DNA of 64,000 nucleotides from Cydia pomonella (GCF_033807575.1 NC_084713.1:10418703-10482702), one strand, 5' to 3'. Numbered from the stretch's first letter, positions 1 to 10,964 are shown. Program-made: numbers and translations. Notes: generated by a model from the sequence alone, not told the origin.

Positions 1-809
1 TATTTTTGGCTCGCCGGTGTTTCGGGCAGGAGCGTCAGTTGAGCATGCCGGGGCGGCAGATGAAGGAGTACACGAGTAGGCCCAAATACACGTACCTAGC
101 GTGGAACGGGTTTGTCTGGACGAAGGTTGCTGTTGCCGAAGATAATGTGGGCCATTTTACTACATGGGTCCTAATTGTAGGTATCAGCACATACCCATAT
201 GCCATAGCATATTGAACTGTCTGGCCTTCAGGCTTCGACGATTTCATGCCCAGTGCCCAGGTGAGAATGACAATTATAATAAATAATAATAATAATAAAT
301 TATTTATTTGGCAGGCAAGAAACCCAAAAAAAATGTATATTATGCTCTTGGATATTAAATTATCTCTAAAGAAGCATACCTTATTAAGTTTGTTACAATT
401 TTATTATAGTATATTAGGTATAGACTTTTGGTTTTATTTTTTATCGGATGACAGCTGCCGCCATATTTAAAGTCAAGTGTATGCAGTGGCAATGAAATAG
501 TGCTTCAAATGTAAGTTTATTAAAATATAGTCCGTTAAAATGCTTTATAATACAATCATCTGCCAAGATCATATAGTTGGTTTCTATTCGCCTGATAACT
601 ATGCACAAGAAGTAAATAATGTAACTTACGTACAAACACACTAGTCACAAACCAAAGCAGCAGTGTGATTTTATGAAATAAACTTATCAAAATAGATACG
701 TAAGAGAAGAAGATCTTGTTTCTTCAAGGACAAGGAAAAAGAAAGCGACAATATACCTCTTTAAAACTACCTCCTACCTATCTCTATTCTTAGGGGTAGG
801 TTAGGTAGG
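1..809. other. No gene recognised; A+T-rich DNA
   Basis: Short open frames occur on both strands, but none resembles a known protein and none has convincing splice context. A short AAT-type microsatellite lies at about 279-300. Nothing else stands out. Confidence 0.6.
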
Positions 810-917
810 TAGTCAGCGTCAAATACCTTATAGCAACCAAAGTAACCATATATTTAGTATGGTGTACCGAACTATTTGGCCACTTTGACTGCTACAAAGT
901 ATTTGACGCTGACTGTA
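810..917. mobile_element. Small MITE with TA flanks
   Basis: GTCAGCGTCAAATAC at 812-826 is matched in inverted orientation by GTATTTGACGCTGAC at 899-913, making a foldback of about 104 bp bounded by TA at 810-811 and 916-917. The right end carries two extra terminal bases (TG) that the left lacks. TA flanks fit a Tc1/mariner-type non-autonomous element. The family assignment is inference. Confidence 0.65.
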
Positions 918-1019
918 CGTAGGTCTTATTCTTCTTCTCTTTACCTAAATACGAGGGCGAGATGATTAGTAACTAGCCTAATCAAATAATACTTAAAAAT
1001 ACAATGCGATAAAATAGAT

Positions 1020-1370
1020 TTTATTTTTTGTCTTAGTCTCCATGTAGCTCTATGCACTTATTCCATCTTCATTCTAAAGCTGTAATGCCCTGCATAGTTA
1101 ATATGACTTCTTTCGAGGCCTGCAACATACTCCTCTACAGTGGATATGGCGTCATCATTTGTGGCAAACTTTTGTCCACCTAAAAATGTTTTGAGCTTAA
1201 TAGGGAATAGGTGGAAGTCTGATGGTGCGAGATCAGGCGAATAAGGTGGATGAAGCATCAAATCATAGTTCAATTCGGTGATTTCTGCCATAGCTTTAAC
1301 ACATATGTGAACTATTGTATTGTTTAATTAATGAATGGAACCCTGGCGTTGTCTTCGTGGAAGATGATTT
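1020..1370 (-). pseudogene. Decayed mariner transposase, C-terminal half
   Basis: Read on the minus strand, FHEDNAR (about 1343-1363) carries the second catalytic aspartate of mariner transposases. HPPYSPDLAPSDFHLF (about 1205-1250) carries the third, with the family signature PYSPDLAPSD. The C-terminal block WNKCIELHGD lies at about 1036-1065 but in another frame, so there is at least one frameshift near 1065. Stops and frame changes also lie between the DNA motif and HPPYS. The N-terminal half, with the helix-turn-helix region and first aspartate, is not seen. A functional enzyme would be about 345 residues, so this is a dead fragment. No terminal inverted repeats were found. Confidence 0.9.
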
Positions 1371-2999
1371 TTTATATATATGTAATTATTCACTAAGGAT
1401 ATGATCCACCCGTTATTTCGAGATACTGTAGTGTCAGTTAATTCAGATACACAGTTCAGATACCTTCAATCGTTGATCTGCCAAAACAATATAAAGTACT
1501 TAGAATACCATTTCCGGAGTCGTGAGGTCGTGACGGTTTTCGGACGTCGCGGGCTTCATCTTGGACACTTGTACGACCGCGTTCAAATTTAACTTAGCCG
1601 CTCAGTTTTATACAGTGGCGTAAGAAAGAGCACGTTCACCCAAAACATTCTTATCTATCCCCTTTATACCTTTTTTACATAAAAGAAGCTCACAGCTCTT
1701 TGTTCAGTTTTATCTATTTTGAAAACAATTGATACAATATAAATGTTTATAAATTGCAGAAACCAATAAAATATTCACGCCAACCAATTCAAATTTCAAA
1801 CACAGATTCCCAGAGACACAATTTTAAAATTAAGGTAAAGTATTTTTAAATATCAAACTTTTTAAATAGCTAAGGCAAATTACTTGTCATCCCGAGGGTG
1901 GGTATTTATTTACAATCTCAGCATCAGAAACTGTTGTCAAATTCCACTGGTTCGCAGACTAACTAAGAAAATTTTAATATTTTTTTGGTATATCACACTA
2001 CAAAGTCTAGTAACCATCGGAGAAAGATATTTACTATGGTTTCCATATCTCTTCAAGTGGCATGTGTCGTTTTTGAGTTATTGGAATTTTAATTTTATTT
2101 CAATTAATCAAATTTGAAATTTAAATGATATACTCGGTCGGGAGTCGACGGCCTGCCACTCCAAGGGTTATACCATGTACTTTATTAGGTATGTACTAGT
2201 ATTATATATTCTAACTTCACGGTTCCCGGTAACGAGATAGACTATGGGAAGACTATTATGCAAACCAGCTGTCCTGTACACTAGGAAGTTCTAGTAACAA
2301 CGTTTACCCAACTTTTCTTCACATTTAAATTCCATTACTAGCTCCAGTGTCTGCGCAAGGCGACCCTAGAAGCGCGCAGCTCTACTAAAGATTCCTACAG
2401 CTTACTGAGCTATCACTACAATAAAGCCAGTATATAGCGATATCCGTATATATGCATCTTAGGAGATCACCATTTATACTTGGTTGCTACGTAGAAGCGG
2501 GTGGTAAGTAAAAGGTTGGAATAACAGCGCTGATAAAGCCTCAGTCCTGAGGGATAAGGGGACGGAGTGGGCGGGGCACGTACTCTGGAATTGGACGTTA
2601 TTAAAATTTACGGAATTAAGTTGTTTCAATAGAAAGCGGGCATGAGTTTAGTTCCGCTGTTTGGAAGTGGAAAACCTTTGTTTCCGTATGCTGAAACTTG
2701 AAAGCTGAGACGCACAGAACAGCTGGCCTATGCCTGTATGAACAAGTGACATATAATGAACGAGCAGGAAACGTATTGGTATGTAATGTAATGTGTAAAC
2801 GTTAATCACATGCACCGATAGCGAAATTGTTCATAGATACAAATTCATGGGTTGTCGCTGAATGCAGGTTCACGTATTTATTTGAAAATCGAAGTTATTT
2901 AACATTAAAAGTATCTTCTTTAAATCTTAGTGTTTTATTTAAGATCCCAGTGATGTGACACACATCTGAGTCAAAGGACCGTAATAATGTAAAGAGTCA
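1371..2999. other. No gene recognised
   Basis: A+T-rich DNA with a slightly more G+C-rich patch at about 2530-2590. Short open frames have no recognisable similarity. No structured repeat was identified. Confidence 0.5.
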
Positions 3000-3007
3000 A
3001 GCAAGAG

Positions 3008-3211
3008 CAGGGATCGGAACCGGTTTTTTGGAAAAACTTTGAAATAAACATATATTTCGGTTTATTTTATACTCGAAATATAGGACTCGGTTGTGTTTTT
3101 AGTTAACGACTTCGTATTATTAGATTGCCCAATCAGAAATGAAATAATGAACAAAGAACGAAAAAATACCGTTTTCGTTCCCATACAAAAAATACCGGTT
3201 TCCGATCCCTG
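3008..3211. mobile_element. hAT-like MITE, about 204 bp
   Basis: The left end CAGGGATCGGAACCGG is mirrored on the right as CCGGTTTCCGATCCCTG. The 8 bases outside are AGCAAGAG (3000-3007) and GTCAAGAG (3212-3219), which match at 6 of 8 positions. Both the CAGGG start and an 8-bp target duplication fit the hAT superfamily. No coding capacity is present. The mismatched duplication makes the exact ends slightly uncertain. Confidence 0.6.
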
Positions 3212-3251
3212 GTCAAGAGTGCAAATTTTTGACGAAAACCTTTAGCGTTAG

Positions 3252-3390
3252 ACCAAGCTAAGTTGGTAGCGATTTTGATAGTCCAGACTATGCCAGTGTT
3301 ATTTTAAACGTCAAACTTCTATGAAATTATTACGTATAAATAAAATTTTCACAATCTGGGCTATCGAAATTGCTGCCAACTTAGCTTGGT
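3252..3390. mobile_element. Foldback MITE, about 139 bp
   Basis: ACCAAGCTAAGTTGGTAGCG at the left end is answered by the inverted sequence GCTGCCAACTTAGCTTGGT at the right. The similarity continues inward (GATTTTGATAG versus CTATCGAAAT), giving arms of about 28 bp. It is non-coding. The family is unknown. Confidence 0.7.
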
Positions 3391-4152
3391 TTATCTCTAC
3401 CTACTGGGTCCTTTAGGTATTGCTTAATATGAAACGAAATTCGTCATATCTAGACACGCGGCAGCATGTCATTGTCATATTGTCAAGCCAAGTTCACAAT
3501 AGTTGAACTGGCGACGCAGCGGCCGTGTGTTATAGGTACACGAACCATTTGGAGCCATTTGGATAATCTATTAAACATGAACATATAAAATTTGGTTCAT
3601 TTATTTATTAACCAAATTTAAAGGCTAACTAGAACCCCAAATTGCATGAATATAGCTCAACCGGTTGTAACCTGTAAACCTATGAAATGTACCCGGCTGG
3701 TTACATATTACCTAGGGATGTACTAAAAGAAAGAAAACACAAGAGTTCACTTGATAGTTGTTTTATTTCTTCTTTCAAAACTCCTACATACCCTAAAAAT
3801 TTTCCAACTTCTAGCTCAGACTGCTAAGAGAATAAGAATTTCCTGTTGTTTCCCTACACTTACTTGAAGATAAGGCCTAATATCGTCCTCATTAGTAGCA
3901 AATAAGACTGTCAAGAATAGCATTTGGGTTGGAACTCGTAACAATGGCCGTGAAGGCGTCCCGAACTGGACGAAGAGAAGACCCGTCTCTTACATCAGCC
4001 TGCCACGCTCAAGGGCACGCTCCTCTTTCCTCAGCAACTTGGCAAAGGAAAGCAACATTTGCCTCGACCTATTAAAATCCAGAAACCAAAATCTGAATCT
4101 CCGGAGCTATATACTCGTATGGCGACAATAAATTTCCACGCTGAGTTTTATA
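3391..4152. other. No gene recognised
   Basis: Intergenic or intronic DNA between a MITE and an LTR element. No coding similarity or repeat structure was found. Confidence 0.5.
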
Positions 4153-4157
4153 AATAT

Positions 4158-4423
4158 TGTTGGCAACATCAAGTCTACCCTACCAGGCATAGGCTATAAA
4201 AACCTGTGCAAACCGTTGCTCGGAACATTTTGCCTTCGGCTGCCGTCGTGATCGCGTGAGCTACTTTGATATCGTTCCATGCTGTTATTTTATATTTCGT
4301 TACGTAATATAAAATGTGCGATTTGTTCCTTTAATTTTGTGATATTTATTAGAACTTCGAATACAATTATTGTGATTTGTTTATTCTGCCGTTTTTGTTC
4401 TAAAATCCACCCTGAGATCTTAA
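4158..4423 (+). repeat. 5' LTR
   Basis: It starts TGTTGGCAACATCAAG. A TATA box (GGCTATAAAAACC) lies about 35 bp in, as expected for an LTR promoter. It differs from the 3' copy at about 9 of 266 positions by eye, suggesting moderate age. The poly(A)-signal position reads AATACA here and AATAAA in the 3' copy. Confidence 0.8.
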
Positions 4424-4999
4424 ATCAGAAGTTGGATAAAGAACGTTGCAGCCCACATTAAAAAGGAACAAAGGGTCTAGCAAGCTAAGCTAAGAAGATT
4501 GGCCCCCGCAAGGGATTTGGTTGTAATTTGAGGTGCAGTAGTGGCAGGTCCTAAGAAAACTGTATGCGTAATATCCGCCTTCGATCTTCTTTTGTTTCAG
4601 ACTTATCCACGAAAATGTCAAAAAATCAAGGTAACTTTTACATTTGACTACTTTTATGGTGTAATGGTTATTATCGCGTCTTTTTTATGCGTTGTTTACG
4701 ATGAAATTCCGGTTACATGTGGGTAATCTTTAAAAGCATTCTGTTGCATTGCTTTTAGTGTTCAATTTTGCGTAACCGTGTTGCTTATTGTAGTAAGTTA
4801 GTGTTTTATTTCGGCAAATCATTATCAATCGTAGTTTTGTCGTTCTTAGACTTTGATGTTGTAAATGTGCGGTTACCAAAAGTGTGTTCATTAAAATTGA
4901 TTCTTGATTAGACGTATTGGACCGACTGGTATTTTTTTTTGTGGTTTAACATATCAAGTGATTCAGCGACATTGAGGAAGTTACTGGACGTCGCGAAGT

Positions 5000-5427
5000 A
5001 GATCGCGTGTTCGTATGTGTAGTAGTTCCCGAAATGGCTCACGCGTTAGTTCTCGGTACCGATTGCAATCTGACTCGCAGGAATGAGATTATTGGGTACT
5101 AATAGGCGTTCTAGATCGCGTCTCCGTCGTGATTACTCGCGTTTTCGATCGCGTTACCGGTCTCGGAATGCGCATCGTAGTATGACTCCGCGGTCTTATG
5201 GGTATTCGCGTAGAAGGTCTGCAGATGATCATAATAGACCTCTAAGACGTTCACGTCGTAGTTCTGGTGCTAACAGTAGTTCTCGTTCACGTAGGTGCAA
5301 ACCATCCGTAAACAAATCACCTCAGCGGCGTTATTGGGAACGCGTTCCATTCATACAGGTCGAACGTACGTACGTAGACCTAGTATTAGTGCGGATCGCG
5401 ATACTACACAAGGTTCGAGTGTGGTAG
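5000..5427 (+). pseudogene. Arg/Ser-rich gag-like remnant of the LTR element
   Basis: An open frame at 5083-5427 (114 codons) is dense in RS, SR and RR dipeptides (for example RSRSRLRRDYSRFRSRYRSR). The same composition continues upstream at about 5000-5080 in another frame (RSRVRMCSSS), so the reading is frameshifted near 5080. The composition imitates an SR splicing factor. Its position between two LTRs and upstream of a reverse-transcriptase remnant points instead to a nucleic-acid-binding gag tail. No zinc knuckle (CCHC) is visible. The assignment to gag is inference. Confidence 0.45.
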
Positions 5428-5499
5428 TGCACGGCGCGTCTCTAAATGTACAAGCTTGCTAGATGCGATTAAATTTGCTCAACCTGCGAGATCACATAA

Positions 5500-5690
5500 A
5501 TACTGACCCTAGGAAACGTCTTGAAGACTCTTACTCAGGCGGGTTTTTCCATTAATCGTCGGAAATGCACTTTCTTGGTCACTGAGGTCGAATACCTAGT
5601 TAGGTTAGTAAGTCAAGGTCAGGTAAGGCCGAGCCTTGTAAATTAGAAGCCTTCGTTAAATACGGGGCAAGAATCACGAGAGTTCCAATT
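5500..5690 (+). pseudogene. Gypsy-type reverse transcriptase remnant
   Basis: The plus strand at about 5537-5600 reads GFSINRRKCTFLVTEVEYL. This is the conserved late reverse-transcriptase motif of Ty3/Gypsy pol (Gf.in..KC.F....v.yLG). The expected continuation, resembling GQVRPS then KLEAFVK, follows at about 5615-5660 but needs frame changes. Upstream codons read RLEDS, fitting the preceding helix. The catalytic YxDD box is absent, so this is a short inactive piece left by internal deletion. Confidence 0.75.
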
Positions 5691-5870
5691 TGGCGATCTT
5701 GTTTTTGTAATAAAACATTTTTAGTCTACAGGAAAACTTATTTCTTGATGAGTGGACGCTACGGCCTGAGTCTACTCAGCGGCAGCTGCGGGAGAGAGAC
5801 TCAAGCGGCATCAGTGTATGGTGCCTTGGCGTGGCGAGTGGTGCCCCGAGACATGAGCTGCCCTTTTCAG

Positions 5871-6055
5871 TGGCGTTCGTCGCCTACTGAACTGACATGG
5901 CGTTCGTCGCCTACTTAACTGACATGGCGTTCGTCGCCTACTGAACTGACATGGCGTTCGTCGCCTACTGAACTGACATGGCGTTCGTCGCCTACTGAAC
6001 TGACATGGCGTTCGTCGCCTACTGTACTGACATGGCGTTCGTCGCCTGCTGATCA
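5871..6055. repeat. 27-bp tandem repeat, about 7 copies, inside the LTR element
   Basis: A 27-bp unit beginning TGGCGTTCGTCGCC starts at 5871, 5898, 5925, 5952, 5979, 6006 and 6033, with few substitutions; the last copy is partial. As 27 is divisible by 3, it reads as a 9-residue repeat in several frames (WRSSPTELT on plus, RRRTPCQFS on minus). Isolated GTTCGTC motifs continue to about 6300. No spacers are present, so it is a minisatellite and not a CRISPR array. Confidence 0.9.
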
Positions 6056-6876
6056 TGCGTTCGTCGCTGGTCTAGCTCGTACGTCGAGCCTATCCGTTCG
6101 TCGGAGTACTCGAACAAGCATACTTTGTTACTGCATTCGAGGTTGCCACAGGTGGGCACAGACTTGATGTTCGTCATCGTCTTGCCTAAAGGTCCTGTGT
6201 AGGTGTTCGTCACCTGATGACCGTATACCTAACTACGGTCGTGGTTATGTGTTCATCACTGTCAAACTCGGGGTTCGAGTTTAACCGTTCGTCGGTTACC
6301 CCATGCATTACGTCATAGAGCCGGCGCTCTGAGCTCCATACCCGGCGGATGCTGCTCTGAACGAGTCTACTGGCGCTACCTTACTGAAGTTGGCTTGGAA
6401 GGAAGGGAAACACTTACAGGGCAGTATTCTTCCTTTATTTAAATCTTATAGGAGTAAGCATGCCACGTTATCTGCACTCCGATAGGTTTCTTTTGATATT
6501 TATGTTCTTGTTTAAATAGAAAAAAAAAAACACGTTCAATAGCAAAAGATGTATTGACGAAACATTGAATTAACGTACATGGTAGATGTGGTTGAAATAA
6601 AATGTAAGCGTGTGTTATAATTGCTCCCTCCAATTCCAGCTGATGACACTGATGACTGTCCAGGTGAAGCTCTAACGGACCTCGCGCCTGGAGCCCGTAC
6701 GAGCTGCTCGGAACCGGCCCCTCAACCTTTGACGATGAACGCGTCGGACAGCGCCACCAGCCTATCAGAACCCGGCGCGTGACGAGTGCCCGTCCTTCAG
6801 CCATCCACTGCTGTCACCACAGGCTCCGTGGATGTTACTCAAGAGGTCGTGGACGACCTCTAGTCAGGAGAAGCCG
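6056..6876 (+). other. 3' internal region of the LTR element, no intact frame
   Basis: Relatively G+C-rich sequence with short open stretches on both strands, including a 121-codon minus-strand frame at 6439-6804 and a 47-codon plus-strand frame ending at about 6781. No integrase or RNase H motif could be identified with confidence. It is probably eroded pol or 3' untranslated sequence. Confidence 0.45.
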
Positions 6877-7142
6877 TGTTGGCAACATCAAGTCTACCCT
6901 ACCAGGCATAGGCTATAAAAACCTGTGCAAACCGTTGCTCGGAACATTTTGCCTTCGGCCGCCGTCGTGATAGCGTGAGCTACTTTGATATCGTTCCATG
7001 CTGTTATTTTATAATTCGATAAGTAATATAAAATGTGCGATTTGTTCCTTTAATTTTGTAATATTTATTAGAACTTCGAATAAAATAATTGTGATTTGTT
7101 TATTCTGCCGTTTTTGTTCTAAAATCCACCCTGAGACCTTAA
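6877..7142 (+). repeat. 3' LTR
   Basis: Direct repeat of 4158-4423, same strand and same 266-bp length. It carries the TATA motif and an AATAAA (in GAATAAAATAA) that could serve as poly(A) signal. It is followed directly by the target duplication AATAT. Confidence 0.8.
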
Positions 7143-7675
7143 AATATATATTTTAATTTTGTAACAATCAGTATTCTGACACTAACCCATGCCGTCTTTT
7201 CTTCTCCTTCTTCTTTTTTCCCTACATTTCAAATTTAATGCTCTTTTCAGCCAGAACTGTGGGTTGTCAGTCAAATTGTGCTACCTTTTAAAACATGTAG
7301 GTTTCATTACCTAACGACACAATATCCAGAAAAAAATGCTGAAATACAACTATTTATATTTGTAACTAAACTAATTAAATTAAATAATATTACATATTTC
7401 TAAAAAAATATAACACTAAGAGAAATAAAAAGAAACAACGAAGTTACGCTAACACCACTAGATGGCGCTATGTGATACGGTTATTAGATACAAACATCTA
7501 AAAATCGGGATTTTTCTCACCGACTGACTGACTGACTGACTGACCTAACATCCAAAACCTAACCCACTTCCAGATGACCTAACAAATTGAAATTTGGCAT
7601 CCAGCTGGGCAATTGTGTGGTTACGAACCTAAGATAAAGAAACAGTGCTTTTTACGATTTGTAATATTAATAAAA
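7143..7675. repeat. Interspersed repeat with a GACT microsatellite
   Basis: From about 7430 the sequence has the look of a common lepidopteran interspersed element: an unmarked A+T-rich lead, then a (GACT) tract at about 7522-7543, then a body running to about 7660. 7148-7430 shows nothing recognisable. The link to a named family is recollection only. Confidence 0.4.
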
Positions 7676-8026
7676 AGCGCTGGTGGCCTAGCAGTAAGCG
7701 TGCGACTTGCAATCCGGAGGTCGCGGGTTCAAAGTTTCAAACCCCGGCTCGCACCAATGACGTTTTCGGAACTTATGTACGAAATATTATTTGATATTAA
7801 ATTTACCAGTCGCTTTTCGGTGAAAGGAAAACATCGTGAGGGAAACGGACTAAACCCAATAAAGCCTAGTTTACCCTCTCAATTGGTAGGTCAGATGACA
7901 GTCGCTTTCGTAAGAACTGGTGCCTTCGCCAATTTTAGGGATTAGTTGCCAAGCGGACCCCAGGCTCCTATGAGCCGAGGCAAAATGCCGGAACAACGCG
8001 AGGAAGATGGATGAAGATGATGATGA
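7676..8026 (+). mobile_element. tRNA-derived SINE
   Basis: The head resembles a tRNA: box A-like TGGCCTAGCAG near 7681-7691 and a box B region (GGTTCAAAGTTTCAAACCCC) at about 7726-7745. A lepidopteran-type SINE body follows (about 7755-8000) and the end is GAAGATGATGATGA, a GAT-type tail as used by RTE-mobilised SINEs. Box B is disrupted by an apparent small internal duplication (TTCAAA repeated). Transcription by RNA polymerase III from this copy is therefore doubtful. Confidence 0.85.
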
Positions 8027-8344
8027 ATATTTTTCAAAAGACAGTTTTTGTTTACACTTTCGAATTTGTAATAGCAATAATAAAATTTAGTTTCTTAATC
8101 AACTGTGATGAATTTTAATCAGTTCAGTAATCATATTCTTAATATTGAACTTGGGTCTAATTGCACATTTATGTTTTTGATGGGATTCTTGTTTAGAGTA
8201 AAGTAAACTACTTACAGAATAAATTATTGAGCGAAAACGCTGTACATTGTTTTTGTTACTTATATGGATTGTTCAGCTAAGTTTCGCAAAGTTTGATACA
8301 TTATGTCTGGCTGTCAGAAAGATCCCGGGCTGGTGCTTTGATCT

Positions 8345-8560
8345 CTACGTAATTTTGAGAGAATAAGAGAACTCAGTGAAGGACAAACCTGTGTGTGTTC
8401 TGTGGTATTCAGAGTGCTTTAAAAACGCGTCGCCGAGAGGGTTCTGCGGGCCTTCTGCGTGGGTACGCATCTGTAGTTTAAGGTGAGTTTGGAAAGGATA
8501 CGGATAACTGCAATAACATTGAACGAATAGCGTTGCATTGCATTGCACAGAAAAGCGAGT
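8345..8560 (-). pseudogene. Decayed C2H2 zinc-finger fragment
   Basis: Minus-strand translation contains CSYPYPFQTHLKLQMRTH, close to the finger pattern C..CSYSF....LKLHMRTH. Here the first pair is C-x-C and one zinc-binding histidine is Q. About 20 residues later comes HSEYHRTHTGLSF, matching the end of a second finger plus a TGEKPF-like linker. The cysteines of that second finger are missing. It looks like a relic of a multi-finger gene of the sort amplified in Lepidoptera. There is no flanking finger and no intact frame. Confidence 0.4.
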
Positions 8561-9787
8561 AGAAACATTGCCTTATAAGCGGCGCCAGAAAAGCGAGTTA
8601 TAGTGTATTTTCGCGCTCTTCGGCGTGTTAGATTTTATTTAAGGGTATAGAAGACAGTTCTTCATAATTTATAACTTTGAGCAACCCGTAATATGCAAAA
8701 AGCCGTATGTGTCAATCCAACAGTTTCAGAGTTAATTTTGAACCAACATACATCACTTTGCGAGACTTATATTTTATAATATGTAAATACCATATGTACA
8801 ATAATTCTAACTACGCCGTATCTTCCGTGTTGAGGTGCCCATTGAACTTCCCTGGGTTTCTATTTTAAAACAATTTTGTAGCTACAAAACTAAAAAAAAA
8901 ACTATTTTAGCAAAACTAAATGAACTCTGACCTGATGACTGATAGGGATAAGTTTGCGTCACGGCACTGATATCCACATATGCAGTTGTTCAATTGAATC
9001 CTGATTGATCAGAACTGTTCGATTGCATGCTAGCGCATAAGGAGTGTCAATCCCATCGACTGCCAAACACAAGCGAGTAAATGAATGACGAGAACCAGCA
9101 TTAAGAACCTCCTTTTATATGGAGATACAGAATCTCCATATTCTGGTTCGCCTTAAAACTCGACTAGCGAGTCCCGGCAATTGGAATGAATGACCAGGAA
9201 CAGATGTAGTATTGTAATGTAGAATGTAGACTCGTGCGCAGCCTGGTCAACGCACGCGTGAACGTTTCTTGCCATCTGCATCTACATACTATACTCGCGA
9301 CTCTGTAATGTGTGAACAGCGCACTTATTTTTATAGAATTTTTGCCTTTTGTCATACAGTGTCATAGCACGGCTTTCGCAAAAATCCCTTTCTCACTCCC
9401 CACCAGCTCAGAATGTCACATTAAATCCGCCATTCAATGCAAAATTAAAATTAATGAATGCAATTATTGGACCTTCGAACCGGATACCTTTTCTTGTGCT
9501 CCGGGTAGGTACATAGTGTACACTTGTACAATGAAGGTAATTATTTAATACGAGTATCTACACTTTTTGTCTTAATTGATTACGTAGAAGAAATGTACAC
9601 ATTTATGCCCAAGACTAAACATGTTGTACCTATGTTTAATTAATACCTATTGTATTGTAATTCTATGTCTATGTAATGTTATGTTCACGTCATCTTAGCC
9701 CATTTTAATATGTAATATAATAATTGAATAACCTAAATAGATGCAACAATCAGATTCTATATATCACAATCTTATCTTTACGGATAT
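8561..9787. other. No gene recognised
   Basis: Unique-looking DNA. A short hairpin lies near 9115-9145 (ATATGGAGAT and ATCTCCATAT). Small open frames at 9164-9548 have no recognisable similarity. Confidence 0.5.
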
Positions 9788-10185
9788 GGGGCTGTTCATA
9801 AATTACGTCATCTATTTTTGACGATTTATGACCCCCCTTCCCCCTAAAATCATCCAACCATCATAATTCGAATGACCAAATAAAATGATGTCATTTCCAA
9901 AAAATGCGCAGCCTCTCCTCCAAGTTCTGGTTCAAATTGGGCCTGGAATCCTGTGATTATCAGACTGGCTCGTCTACAGAGTCAGCCCAGCCTTACCCTA
10001 CCCACAACCTCAGCCTACATGAATTTCATTCCTGTTTTTACTCATTGAAGCACTTTTTAAAGATGCGAGAGATGATGTCATCTTGGGAATGACCCCCCCC
10101 CCCCCCTACGTCATGCTACCATCATCCGATATCCAGACCCCCCCCCCCCCCTAAATTTGAAATGACGTAATGTATGAATAGCCCC
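9788..10185. mobile_element. MITE, about 398 bp
   Basis: The left end GGGGCTGTTCATAAATTACG is mirrored at the right end by ACGTAATGTATGAATAGCCCC (imperfect). The flanking bases TAT (9785-9787 and 10186-10188) may be a 3-bp target duplication. Two runs of about 14 and 12 cytosines (about 10090-10104 and 10139-10151) lie inside, with related CCCCC-rich sequence near the left end. It is non-coding, and a superfamily cannot be assigned. Confidence 0.7.
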
Positions 10186-10741
10186 TATACATTTAGATTA
10201 AGATTTTTTCAGTTTAATTTTAATTTTGTAGTGATTGTACATCACAATTTAAACATGCAAATAAATTGTGATAAAAAAAAACTAGCTGTTATGCAGCCAT
10301 ACATAATTCAATATGGGCAGGTAGGAAACTGCTGTTTAAAATGCATTCTTCACGGGTGTAAATTACATTTTCAATGAATAGAAACTGCAAGTACGCCTAT
10401 TACGACATCGGCAAAAAAAAACTGTTAAGAAATTGTTTATTTCTAAGCTTTTAGGCATCGTTTGCAGACGGTTTCTGTTTAATACAATAGTACATTACTA
10501 TAGAGGCCGGGAAATTAAGGGTTGCAGGCCAAGTATATAATAAATTATTATTATCAGCGTAGCGAGGCTGGATTAGGGATACGCGGCCGACAACCCCGTT
10601 TTTCGCCGAAATTTGTATAGTGCTGTTCTCAAACTGGCAATGAAATAATAATAAAAATAGAAATGATGAAGATGATGATTGTTTTATGTCCTAATGTGAT
10701 AGGTTATTCAGTGCGTGGGGTATTGAAGCGGAACAAAATAG
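10186..10741. other. No gene recognised
   Basis: A+T-rich DNA with no coding or repeat signature beyond short homopolymers. Confidence 0.5.
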
Positions 10742-10964
10742 TACATTACGATACAAGTGCGAAAAATAGGAAATTCGAAACGAGTGGCGATAAATTAAAA
10801 CACGACCGAAGGGAGTGTTTTAAATCGACACGAGTTGCGAATTACCTATTCGCACATGTATCGTACAACGTTTTACAGTACATATGGCCCTTTAAATGTT
10901 CGACACAGTAACGTAATATGCTACTTCTCGCACTAGTGCTATAAAGTAGCCCCATATGTACTGT
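10742..10964. mobile_element. Two adjoining palindromic MITE modules
   Basis: Module 1 (about 10742-10868) folds on itself: ACGATACAAGTGCGAAAAAT pairs with TATTCGCACATGTATCGT, and AAAACACGACC with AGTGTTTTAAATCG across a GAAGGG loop. Module 2 (10875-10964) begins ACAGTACATATGG and ends CCATATGTACTGT. The same pair recurs in the opposite orientation at 44910-45085, so the two modules travel together. Confidence 0.7.

Larger units (their letters stand above)
4158..7142 (+). mobile_element. Internally deleted Ty3/Gypsy-like LTR retrotransposon
   Basis: Two direct repeats of 266 bp (4158-4423 and 6877-7142) enclose about 2.45 kb and are flanked by the 5-bp target duplication AATAT (4153-4157, 7143-7147). 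Inside, in the plus orientation, are an arginine/serine-rich gag-like stretch, a short reverse-transcriptase remnant and a 27-bp tandem repeat. A complete Gypsy interior would be 4 kb or more with continuous gag and pol, so most of pol is missing and what remains is frameshifted. A clear primer-binding site or polypurine tract was not recognised. The LTRs start TG but end AA rather than CA, so the last one or two bases of the boundary are uncertain. Confidence 0.8.

Noticed and set aside
5083..5427. Host SR-type splicing factor exon
   Set aside because: The Arg/Ser-rich frame lies between two LTRs and just upstream of a Gypsy reverse-transcriptase remnant, has no RRM and is frameshifted upstream.
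6439..6804. 121-codon minus-strand gene
   Set aside because: It lies within the LTR element, antisense to it. Its translation has no recognisable domain and mixed composition.
7676..7760. Functional tRNA gene
   Set aside because: Boxes A and B are present in tRNA-like order, but no complete cloverleaf forms and a SINE body with GAT tail follows. The same applies to the heads at 50208 and 62967.
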